From contig CAMWUL010000030.1 of assembly GCA_947177445.1 (NCBI GenBank), positions 1 to 38,144 on the forward strand: a DNA stretch of 38,144 nucleotides. The letters are read 5' to 3'. Under the pieces are notes generated by a model, which ran no database searches, was not told the DNA's origin, and saw only the letters and a list, made by a program, of their open reading frames with translations. This DNA is from an uncultured Lachnospiraceae bacterium (lineage in GTDB: Bacteria > Bacillota > Clostridia > Lachnospirales > Lachnospiraceae). The translations under genes were made by a program, and so were the position numbers. Below are positions 18,023-24,604 of this stretch, piece by piece; position 1 is the stretch's first letter; each line of letters opens with the position of its first letter.

Positions 18023-19121
18023 ACTTTTCAATAACCCTCCGATAAATGTCCATCGTTTGTTCGGTTATCGAATCCCAGGAATAATTTTCTCTGATCCAGC
18101 AAACCTGCTCCTTACGGCGCTCTGCCTCTGCCGGCCGCTTCAAAAGAAGCTCCAGCTGCTCTCTCAGATGCCCTGTGTCTCCCTTCCGGAAAAAGTGCAG
18201 ATAGGGCTCCGCAATTTCACGATTTTCCGGAATATCGCTTACCAGACAGGGCACACCGAAGCCAAGCGCCTCCAAAAGGCTCAGGGCCATTCCCTCCACT
18301 TCGCTGGGCAGAACATACAGACAGCAGTTGGAATATAATTCCTCCCTTAAACGTCCCCTGACAAAACCAACCATTCTGACTCTGGGATCCAGTTCCGTCA
18401 TTCGGCGGATTTTCCGGGCATAGGCATCCTCCGATGCAAAGCTGCCCGCAATAATCAATTTTTTATTCGTATCTGTTTTCCGAAACGCCGAAAGCAGATA
18501 ATGAAGTCCCTTCTCCGGCACCAGACGGGCCAGAAATAAAACATAATCGTTCTTTTCTATTCCCAGAGAACGAAGCAGCATTGGCGGATGATACTTTCCG
18601 ATCAGGGTTCCGTTGGGAATCAGCCGGGTCTTTCGCCCGTATGTACTCTGAAAATACTGCCGGCTGCTTTCGGACAAAACAATCATTTCATCTGCATTTA
18701 ACACGGAAATCTTTTCTGCCCACTTTAAATAGCCGGAAGCAAACCGTCCCCATTTGCTCCTTTTCCAGTCCAGCCCATGCACGGATACCACCGACGGAAC
18801 CCGAAACAGCCTTGTTAAAAGCGCCGCGCAGCCCGGCCCTTCCGCATGAAGATGAATCACATCATATCCCTTAAGTAATGCGCACACCACCCCGCAAAAA
18901 GCATAAAGAGGTACACTTATCCCGGGAAAAGGAAGAACAGGGACACTGTAAAGCCTGACTCCTTTATATGTTTTCTGCCGCTTTTTCCCTCTGCTCCCAC
19001 GGTTATACAACGCCACCGTGTGCCCCTGCGCCGCCATTCTTACGGCAAGCTCTTCCACTACCACCTCGACGCCGCCTGCCCCCGATGGCACCTGCTTATG
19101 CCCGATCATTGCTATTCTCAA
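18000..19121 (-). CDS. Family 4 glycosyltransferase (GT4), rhamnosyltransferase-like
   Basis: A 373-residue GT-B transferase. The start RIAMIGHKQVPSGAGGVEVV is the usual opening of capsule GT4 enzymes often annotated as rhamnosyltransferases or as acting early on the primed lipid. The C-terminal half has VLFLARLVPEKGLHYLL and the donor loop PSEVEGMALSLLEALGFG. The start is TTG at 19121, overlapping the TGA of the DivIVA-like gene (TTGA); the family start matches this position exactly although the ribosome binding site is weak, so it probably relies on coupling. Being close to the priming transferase, it may add the second sugar. The donor is not certain. Confidence 0.86.
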   Translation of the reverse strand: MRIAMIGHKQVPSGAGGVEVVVEELAVRMAAQGHTVALYNRGSRGKKRQKTYKGVRLYSVPVLPFPGISVPLYAFCGVVCALLKGYDVIHLHAEGPGCAALLTRLFRVPSVVSVHGLDWKRSKWGRFASGYLKWAEKISVLNADEMIVLSESSRQYFQSTYGRKTRLIPNGTLIGKYHPPMLLRSLGIEKNDYVLFLARLVPEKGLHYLLSAFRKTDTNKKLIIAGSFASEDAYARKIRRMTELDPRVRMVGFVRGRLREELYSNCCLYVLPSEVEGMALSLLEALGFGVPCLVSDIPENREIAEPYLHFFRKGDTGHLREQLELLLKRPAEAERRKEQVCWIRENYSWDSITEQTMDIYRRVIEKYENTDCK

Positions 19122-19879
19122 AGAGCATACCCGCTTTCATCTTTCTGGCTTTTCAGAGTCGGGCTTTTGGGAATCTGCCTGGATATATGCTCGGGCTGAT
19201 ATCCCTCCCGTTTCAGAAGATCCAGCACACGTCCTCTTTCTGCCGCCTCCCCGGTTCCGATTACCGTTCCTGCACCAGTCTGCCCTTCAAAAGAAATGGC
19301 AGGAATAAGATCCTCCATGCGGGAGGGCATCCTTTTGACCAGACAGCCCAGCTCCGCGTATGTATCCGCCAATTTGTTTCGTGTAGAATTCAGAGATTCC
19401 AGATACTGCAGAATCTGATAGCGTGCGGCGGAAAGTTCATTTTTTGCCGCTTCATTTCTGGCTATGATATCGGCCTCCGCCTTTCTGTAAAAGGATACAG
19501 CTTTCTGCTGAGCTTCATCTTCGATTATTTTTGCTTCTCTTTCCGCCGCCTGCAGAATGCGGGAAGCCGACTCGTAATCATCCTGCTGATTATTCAGCTT
19601 TTCCTCCAGCTCCGCCAGGTACTTTGTTTTCTTCTCCAGCTCCGTCCTCCTGGCTTTCAATTGATTCTCCAGCTCTTCAAGCCTGGTGTTCTGCTGATTT
19701 TCCAGACCTTCCATCCGCTTCTGCATTACGGCCAGCTCTTCCCGCAGACGATTTTCCTCTTCCTCCTTTGTCAGAAAGCTTTCCTTCATCTGCTCCAGCT
19801 GTGTGATCATACTGTTTACATATTCATCCACCTGCTCCTTCCGATATCCTCCGAAAAAAGCTGTTCGAAATTGATTCAT
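19118..19879 (-). CDS. DivIVA-like coiled-coil protein
   Basis: A 253-residue protein with no membrane helix. The N-terminus (FRTAFFGGYRKEQVDEYVNSM) resembles the membrane-curvature-binding start of DivIVA/GpsB proteins (F-x-x-x-x-x-GY-x-x-x-x-VDE). Residues ~25-170 are a nearly unbroken heptad coiled coil rich in Glu, Lys, Leu and Gln; the last ~60 residues look disordered. DivIVA proteins gather at poles and septa and recruit partners. The gene has a strong site (AGGAGGAAGG before ATG 19879), lies 11 bases after the priming transferase, and overlaps the GT4 gene by four. I infer that it places the polysaccharide machinery or tethers the priming enzyme. It could also be a generic cytoskeletal protein. 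Confidence 0.8.
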   Translation of the reverse strand: MNQFRTAFFGGYRKEQVDEYVNSMITQLEQMKESFLTKEEEENRLREELAVMQKRMEGLENQQNTRLEELENQLKARRTELEKKTKYLAELEEKLNNQQDDYESASRILQAAEREAKIIEDEAQQKAVSFYRKAEADIIARNEAAKNELSAARYQILQYLESLNSTRNKLADTYAELGCLVKRMPSRMEDLIPAISFEGQTGAGTVIGTGEAAERGRVLDLLKREGYQPEHISRQIPKSPTLKSQKDESGYAL

Positions 19880-19890
19880 AATCCTTCCTC

Positions 19891-20508
19891 CTATCTTCCG
19901 TCTTTATGTATCATGGCCCCAGGGGTTTTTAATATCACTTCTAAGTCCAATAAAAAAGACTGATTTTCAATATATTCAAGATCCATTTCAACCCAGTCCT
20001 TAAAAAGTATATCATTTCTATCAGGCAGGATCTGCCATGTACAGGTTATCCCCGGCAGAACCTCAAGACGCCGTCTCTGATATTCCGTGTACCTGGCCGT
20101 CTCTTCCGGCAGCGGAGGTCTGGGGCCCACAAGGCTCATATCCCCCTTCAGCACATTGATAAGCTGCGGCAGTTCATCCAGACCTGTTTTTCTCAGAAAG
20201 CTTCCCAATCTGGTAATCCGGGGATCGTTTTTGATCTTGAATACCGGCCCGTCCATTTCATTCATGGCAGCCATATCCCGTTTCATTTCCTCCGCCCCCT
20301 TAATCATGGTACGAAATTTATACATAACAAAGAGCTTTCCGTTCTTCCCCACACGATACTGCCGAAAAAGCGGACTTCCCTGGGGATCATCCAGATAGAC
20401 TGCCAGCGCTGTCAACAGCAAAACCGGACTCAATACTGCCAGACTGATCAAAGACAAAACAGCGTCAAATATGCGTTTCCACTTTCTATATAAGAATTTG
20501 TCTCTTAT
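19891..20508 (-). CDS. Initiating sugar-phosphate transferase (polyprenyl phosphate glycosylphosphotransferase)
   Basis: Transfers the first sugar-1-phosphate to undecaprenyl phosphate. It carries the family landmarks SPLFRQYRVGKNGKLF, YKFRTM, DPRITRLGSFLRKTGLDELP, GDMSLVGPRPPLP and the closing PGITCTWQI, with one N-terminal membrane segment. The canonical start TTG 20457 would begin inside the conserved YRKWKRIFDAVLSL segment, so the true start must be upstream. The frame runs back to a TGA at 20547 without any ATG, GTG or TTG. An ATA at 20508 lies 7 bases after a G-rich run (GAGGGGGG) and would give 205 residues, the normal size; ATT at 20538 is another candidate. A homopolymer error is also possible. 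Function is secure, start is not. Confidence 0.85.
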   Translation of the reverse strand: MRDKFLYRKWKRIFDAVLSLISLAVLSPVLLLTALAVYLDDPQGSPLFRQYRVGKNGKLFVMYKFRTMIKGAEEMKRDMAAMNEMDGPVFKIKNDPRITRLGSFLRKTGLDELPQLINVLKGDMSLVGPRPPLPEETARYTEYQRRRLEVLPGITCTWQILPDRNDILFKDWVEMDLEYIENQSFLLDLEVILKTPGAMIHKDGR

Positions 20509-20572
20509 TTGATTTCCCCCCTCAAAGATATTGTCAATATTCCTTCACTCCGTGAACGGTAACGCCCCGTTG

Positions 20573-21844
20573 CTATATCATGACCATCACATCCAACAGA
20601 AAGTATCCGTTTTCCGTATAACAGGACATGTCTCCGCCAAGCCGCTTTGCCGCCTCCTGTATGGTGGGAAGGCCGAAACCGTGTTCCGGCTCTGTCTTGC
20701 TGGTGGGAACAGTCTCCCCCCGCTTCACGAACAGATCGTCCGAGCATCGGTTTCTGATCCGTATCAAAAGATAGTTTTTGTTATACTTCATCTGCACGGA
20801 AACCTTACGTTTCTCTTTTTCCAGTCCCTTTAGGGCATCGCAGGCATTTTCCAGCCCATTGGAAAGAATCTGGCACACCTCCATATAAGGCACCTCTGCA
20901 TCCCCGATCTGTATATCATTCCTGAATTCAGCGCCCATTTCCTCCAGCTTCCCCGCATAGTGGACGAACACCGCATTGATATAGGAATTGGCGCAGAACT
21001 GTCCTGACATGGTATCCATTTTCGCCTCCACGCCCTTTAAATATGTCAGCGCCTCTTCAATTTTCCCGTTGGTCAGCAGACCGGAAAGCGTAGCCGTATA
21101 TCCTTTCATGTCATGCTTCATTTTCCGGATACGCTGCTGATTCTCAAGCTGTGCCTCCAGCATATTCTTCTGCTCTATCAGGCTCCGTTCTCTCTGCTGC
21201 TTTTGGTAAAGCAGAAGCTGGCGGTAGAGCGACGTAAAGATGGTACCGTAATTAAACAGCATAAGTATCAGTACCAGCACACAGAGAAATGTGTCCTCCG
21301 GACGGTTTATGATATTCGTGGGAAACTGCACCACTACTACCAGCAGAACGTAATACATCATTGTCATTCCCGCAAAAACCGCCCATCCTCTTTTCACCGC
21401 ATCCTGCAGTTTCAAATAGGGCTTTCTCAAATACCGCCATGCCAGATATTCCAGCAGCGGAAATGCAATCAGCCGGCTTACAAACATCAGCACATAATTT
21501 CCTCCGCCAAGATAGAAATCCAACAGGTTTGTGACCGCCATGACCCACAGGCAGGTGGTGTCCGCCAGACAGAAGGAAAGCAGAAATCTGAACCGTTTAT
21601 CCACACTCATCACATAGAAAAAAATAAAACTGGGGATGGAACAGGTAAACAGGAATGCCTTGGACAGCGCCTCTAAACCGAAGAATATCAGTCCCGCCCC
21701 GTTTGCCGCCATCAACAGGCCCATGCCGATTCCCGCTGCCGCTATGGTCTTTTTTCCGGTAAATCGAGACCGAAACAGCATAAGAAAAAGGAATATTACA
21801 TGAATCATGGCCCAAAATATGGATAAATCCCTGAGTATCGTCAT
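20573..21844 (-). CDS. AgrC-like sensor histidine kinase (GHKL ATPase)
   Basis: A 423-residue membrane kinase. About six hydrophobic segments fill the first ~205 residues, then a coiled coil, then the AgrC-type core. The phosphoacceptor His (KHDMKGY) is near residue 244, the N-box is NGLENACDA and the glycine box is GFGLPTIQEAA. Kinases with this layout often sense peptides. Partner and target are the adjacent LytTR regulator and, by position, the polysaccharide genes. The ATG at 21844 is preferred over TTG 21865 because GGGGTGG lies 9 bases upstream. It starts 4 bases after the regulator stop. No Agr peptide precursor (AgrD/AgrB type) is seen nearby. Confidence 0.88.
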   Translation of the reverse strand: MTILRDLSIFWAMIHVIFLFLMLFRSRFTGKKTIAAAGIGMGLLMAANGAGLIFFGLEALSKAFLFTCSIPSFIFFYVMSVDKRFRFLLSFCLADTTCLWVMAVTNLLDFYLGGGNYVLMFVSRLIAFPLLEYLAWRYLRKPYLKLQDAVKRGWAVFAGMTMMYYVLLVVVVQFPTNIINRPEDTFLCVLVLILMLFNYGTIFTSLYRQLLLYQKQQRERSLIEQKNMLEAQLENQQRIRKMKHDMKGYTATLSGLLTNGKIEEALTYLKGVEAKMDTMSGQFCANSYINAVFVHYAGKLEEMGAEFRNDIQIGDAEVPYMEVCQILSNGLENACDALKGLEKEKRKVSVQMKYNKNYLLIRIRNRCSDDLFVKRGETVPTSKTEPEHGFGLPTIQEAAKRLGGDMSCYTENGYFLLDVMVMI

Positions 21845-21848
21845 CTTA

Positions 21849-22556
21849 TCAGTCCACCCCCTCAAACAGCATCTCCAGATATCGTTTTTTTACTTCCATA
21901 TAATATCGTCTGGACACAGAAATCTGCTCCCCGGCAATTGTCAGTTCAGACCCGCTCATGCCTTCCACGTGGTATATGTTGACAATAAAGCTCTGGTGGC
22001 AGCGAAGGAACGTATCCCCGCATATCTGTCGTTCCAGATCGCTTAATTTCCCCGTGCTTTCCTGTACCTTCCCGTCCGTACAGTGTATGGTGAGCGTGTG
22101 CCCCCTGCTGCTGATATAACGAATTTTCCCATAGGGAATTGCTCCGCTTTTTCCCCACCAGGAGTAAATAAGGTTTTTCTCTTTATCGTGGGAGCGCCGG
22201 ACAAGATTCTTCTGCACTTTCTCAAGAAGCTTCCTGACACGCTCCTCATCCACGGGCTTTATCAGATACTGAACCGCGTAAAGATCATATGCCTCCCGGT
22301 AAAAGTCGTCACTGGTGGAAACAAAACAAATAAATGCTTCCTCCTGTGTCCTGCGCAGCCTTTCCGCCAGCTGGATCCCGCTCAGGGATTCCTCCATGAA
22401 AATATCCAAAAAGTACAGATCGTACTGTCTGTTTTTCTCTTCTACATCCTCCAAAAGACCTTTCGCAGCAGAATAAATACTGACCTCCTGCCCGATTAAG
22501 TATTTTTTGAGAGACAGAGCATCCTCCATACAGTCATCGCACACTGCTATCCGCAC
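21849..22556 (-). CDS. LytTR-family response regulator (AgrA/LytR type)
   Basis: A 235-residue transcription regulator. The receiver domain (~1-120) has the acidic pair (VCDD), phosphoacceptor Asp in FLDIF near residue 51, and LIKPVD with the conserved Lys. Residues ~130-235 are a LytTR DNA-binding domain, including TLTIHCTDG, FLRCHQSFIVNI and the basic end SVSRRYYMEVKKRY. GTG at 22556 is chosen: AAGGAGG ends 7 bases before it and the protein then starts RIAVCDD as usual. The in-frame ATG at 22562 is only one base from that site. It is the first gene of the locus and is followed by its kinase. A LytTR-like repeat lies upstream, so it may control its own operon. Confidence 0.9.
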   Translation of the reverse strand: MRIAVCDDCMEDALSLKKYLIGQEVSIYSAAKGLLEDVEEKNRQYDLYFLDIFMEESLSGIQLAERLRRTQEEAFICFVSTSDDFYREAYDLYAVQYLIKPVDEERVRKLLEKVQKNLVRRSHDKEKNLIYSWWGKSGAIPYGKIRYISSRGHTLTIHCTDGKVQESTGKLSDLERQICGDTFLRCHQSFIVNIYHVEGMSGSELTIAGEQISVSRRYYMEVKKRYLEMLFEGVD

Positions 22557-22586
22557 TGACATTCCTCCTTACTCTAACTTCTATCT

Positions 22587-22616
22587 TTTATATCCCGGCT
22601 GATGGATATCTGTCAA
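22587..22616 (-). promoter_or_regulatory. Proximal promoter P2 of the regulator/polysaccharide operon
   Basis: On the minus strand TTGACA (22616-22611) and TATAAA (22592-22587) are separated by 18 bases. Transcription would start near 22580, about 24 bases before the GTG of the response regulator. A 14-bp palindrome touches the -35 box. Confidence 0.7.
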
Positions 22617-22629
22617 TACAATATTGTAT
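22616..22629. promoter_or_regulatory. Perfect 14-bp palindrome overlapping the P2 -35 box (operator candidate)
   Basis: ATACAATATTGTAT reads the same on both strands and shares its edge base with the TTGACA box of P2. Its symmetry and position suit a dimeric regulator, but it is AT-rich, so chance is possible. Confidence 0.45.
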
Positions 22630-22670
22630 ATCACATTTTACCAATAAACTGTTCCCATAATAAAGTATGT

Positions 22671-22699
22671 ATTATATATTGTAGCAGAATTTCGTTCGT
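22671..22699 (-). promoter_or_regulatory. Distal promoter P1 candidate with weak -35
   Basis: A consensus TATAAT lies at 22676-22671 on the minus strand. The hexamer 17 bases upstream (ACGAAC, 22699-22694) is a poor -35. A good -10 with a poor -35 next to a LytTR-like site is the pattern of activator-dependent promoters. Confidence 0.45.
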
Positions 22700-22704
22700 T
22701 TCGT

Positions 22705-22743
22705 TGTGCTAATTTTGTTTCAAATTACGTTAATTTTGCTTCA
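22705..22743. promoter_or_regulatory. LytTR-type direct repeat, probable binding site of the adjacent response regulator
   Basis: TACGTTAAT (22726-22734) fits the known 9-bp LytTR half-site pattern at every position. A weaker copy, TGTGCTAAT (22705-22713), lies exactly 21 bases away with a 12-base gap, the usual spacing for this family. The overlapping 13-bp blocks at 22710-22722 and 22731-22743 differ at one base. The site abuts the weak -35 of P1. Confidence 0.6.
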
Positions 22744-22829
22744 TTTCCTTCTTCCCGGTTTTTTCGAGGCGGCTTCCCGGCCGGATTCCGGGCGGACCAA
22801 AAGCCCTCCAGTTCACGGGACCGGCTCTA

Positions 22830-22858
22830 TTGATTTTCGTACAGTGAAGTGTTATAGT
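22830..22858 (+). promoter_or_regulatory. Promoter of tyrA
   Basis: TTGATT (22830-22835) and TATAGT (22853-22858) are separated by 17 bases on the plus strand. The start point would be near 22865, about 47 bases before the tyrA ATG. Between this and the minus-strand signals (22744-22829) I see only GC-rich sequence with a short CCCGG/CCGGG inverted repeat. Confidence 0.6.
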
Positions 22859-22911
22859 GGAAATGTATCGGCTGAATGCCGCCAAAAAGAATATTCATAT
22901 GAGGTAATGTG

Positions 22912-24009
22912 ATGTCAGATATAATTTGTGGATTTATCGGTCTGGGCCTGATCGGAGGCTCCATCGCCAGGGCTCTGAAAAATGCCCGCCCCTGCGCCAA
23001 AATCATCGCCTGTGACCCCTGCGCCGAGACACTGCGTCTGGCCCGGGAACAGCATATCGTCGATGCTGCAGTTCCCGCCGTCAATGAAGCCTTCAGGGAA
23101 TGTAATTACATTTTTTTATGTGCTCCTGTACAAAAAAATGACGGCAATCTGAGTGCCGTCAAAAAGGTTATGTCCCCGGACTGCCTTCTCACCGATGTGG
23201 GCAGTGTCAAAACTGCGATTCACCAGGCTGTCCATGAAGCCGGACTCGATCATTGCTTCGTAGGCGGCCACCCCATGGCCGGAAGCGAACGCACAGGCTT
23301 TGCCAACTCCAAGATATCGCTTCTGGAAAACGCCTTTTACATCCTCACGCCCACTCCTGAGGTACCCTCTGGGAAACTGGAAGACCTTCGGGCGCTGGTG
23401 GCGGAAATCGGCGCCATTCCTCTGGTTTTGGATCATAAAAAGCATGATTATATTACGGCCGCCATCAGCCATCTGCCCCATGTGGTCGCCGCATCCTTAG
23501 TCAACCTGATACGGGACAGTGATTCCCCGGACGGCCTTATGAAAATGGTTGCCGCCGGAGGCTTTAAGGACATCACCCGGATCGCCTCCTCCTCCGCCCT
23601 CATGTGGCAGCAGATCTGCCTGACCAACACCGAGAATATTTCCTCCCTTCTGGAGGATTACATCCAGTCCCTGACCGCCGTGAAAGCACAGCTGGATCAG
23701 CGCTCGGAGCAGGGGCTTTTTGAATTTTTTGAAGGCTCCCGCATCTACCGGGATTCCTTTGCAAACGCCCCCAGCGGTCCCATCAAGAGCTCCTGCAGCA
23801 TCAATGTGGAAATTGCGGACAAAACCGGCTCCCTGGCACACATTGCCACTCTGCTGGCCGACCATAACGTGAGCATTAAAAACATCGGCATTACCCACAA
23901 CCGTGAATCCGAAGACGGCGTGCTGAGGGTAGAATTTTACGACGAAGCCTCCAGAGAGATCTCCGTTTCTCTTCTGGAAAAGAAAGGATATGCGGTGCAG
24001 ATCCGTTAA
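22912..24009 (+). CDS. tyrA: Prephenate dehydrogenase with C-terminal ACT domain
   Basis: Oxidises prephenate to 4-hydroxyphenylpyruvate with NAD(P)+ in tyrosine synthesis. The Rossmann motif GFIGLGLIGGS lies near residues 7-17, and FVGGHPMAGSERTG, the conserved catalytic/substrate region, near residue 120. The C-terminal ~75 residues form an ACT domain (NVEIADKTGSLAHIATLLAD), normally the site of feedback control by tyrosine. ATG 22912 is chosen over the adjacent GTG 22909 because GAGG is 7 bases before the ATG. It is alone on the plus strand, divergent from the polysaccharide operon and convergent with the VanZ-like gene. The next gene's possible readthrough tail would end over its stop codon. 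Confidence 0.92.
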   Translation: MSDIICGFIGLGLIGGSIARALKNARPCAKIIACDPCAETLRLAREQHIVDAAVPAVNEAFRECNYIFLCAPVQKNDGNLSAVKKVMSPDCLLTDVGSVKTAIHQAVHEAGLDHCFVGGHPMAGSERTGFANSKISLLENAFYILTPTPEVPSGKLEDLRALVAEIGAIPLVLDHKKHDYITAAISHLPHVVAASLVNLIRDSDSPDGLMKMVAAGGFKDITRIASSSALMWQQICLTNTENISSLLEDYIQSLTAVKAQLDQRSEQGLFEFFEGSRIYRDSFANAPSGPIKSSCSINVEIADKTGSLAHIATLLADHNVSIKNIGITHNRESEDGVLRVEFYDEASREISVSLLEKKGYAVQIR

Positions 24010-24029
24010 TTCTTTTTCTTCCTTTTGCA

Positions 24030-24092
24030 TTGTTGTGCTTTTCTTTCGCATTGTTGTGCTTTTCTTTCGCATTATTGTGCTTTTCTTTCACA
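24030..24092 (-). repeat. Three 21-bp tandem repeats at the end of the VanZ-like gene
   Basis: Units are 24030-24050, 24051-24071 and 24072-24092. The first two are identical and the third differs at two bases. Read on the minus strand, each unit encodes the heptad C-E-R-K-A-Q plus either Gln or stop. In the third unit (first to be translated) the CAA is TAA, which forms the VanZ stop. A fourth, decayed copy follows at 24009-24029. Confidence 0.85.
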
Positions 24093-24596
24093 TTGAAGCG
24101 CTTTGCTTTTACGGACGATGGTCTTCCCTGCCTTCGCTGCCAATATACAGAACAGCATGCCGAAAGCGCCTCCGCAGGTGTCCAGCAGCACATCCGCCAG
24201 ACTGCCGTACCGCCCCGGCACAAACAGCTGGTGAAACTCGTCCAGAGCCGCCGACACAAGCACCCAGCCCACAACAAGCAGATACAGCCGCCACCCCTTT
24301 CTGAGCCACTGGACCCACAGCACATAAACCAGGATGCCCACGCAGGCATACTCGGAAAAATGCGCCAGCTTCCTTATGGGATGTTCAAAATATTCCGCCA
24401 GATTGCTGCAGAAATCCTGCGTCCAGTGACGGCCTGACAGGCTGTTGAGCAGGTTCACACATTTTTCCGAAATCATCTGGCTTAAGCTCCCCGATTCCTC
24501 CGCATTCTGAGCGGAAAAACCAAAGATTATGAAATACAGCAGTACCAGCAGCGTCCCTGCCGCTGCGGTTACTAAAATTTTTTTATACTTTTTCAT
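24072..24596 (-). CDS. VanZ-family membrane protein
   Basis: A 174-residue membrane protein with about four helices. VanZ signatures are present: FGFSAQN near residue 26, the RKLAHFSEYACVG stretch near residue 95, and ALDEFHQLFVPGR followed by GSLADVLLDTCGG. VanZ gives low-level teicoplanin resistance in enterococci, but most family members have no known function beyond the envelope. The C-terminus ends in a basic repeat unit, and its TAA is a one-base change from CAA within a 21-bp tandem repeat. Readthrough would add 22 basic, Cys-containing residues down to 24006. It starts 8 bases after the ATPase-like gene, probably in one transcript. Confidence 0.88.
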   Translation of the reverse strand: MKKYKKILVTAAAGTLLVLLYFIIFGFSAQNAEESGSLSQMISEKCVNLLNSLSGRHWTQDFCSNLAEYFEHPIRKLAHFSEYACVGILVYVLWVQWLRKGWRLYLLVVGWVLVSAALDEFHQLFVPGRYGSLADVLLDTCGGAFGMLFCILAAKAGKTIVRKSKALQCERKAQ

Positions 24597-24604
24597 ATGT
24601 CAAA

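Noticed and set aside
20505..20747. 80-codon minus-strand frame before the priming transferase
   Set aside because: Mostly an alternative frame of the kinase gene with no family features. Its end overlaps the candidate start region of the transferase, so a leader peptide was considered, but nothing supports it.
24030..24092. Possible CRISPR array
   Set aside because: Repeats are directly adjacent without spacers and encode heptads in frame with the VanZ-like gene.
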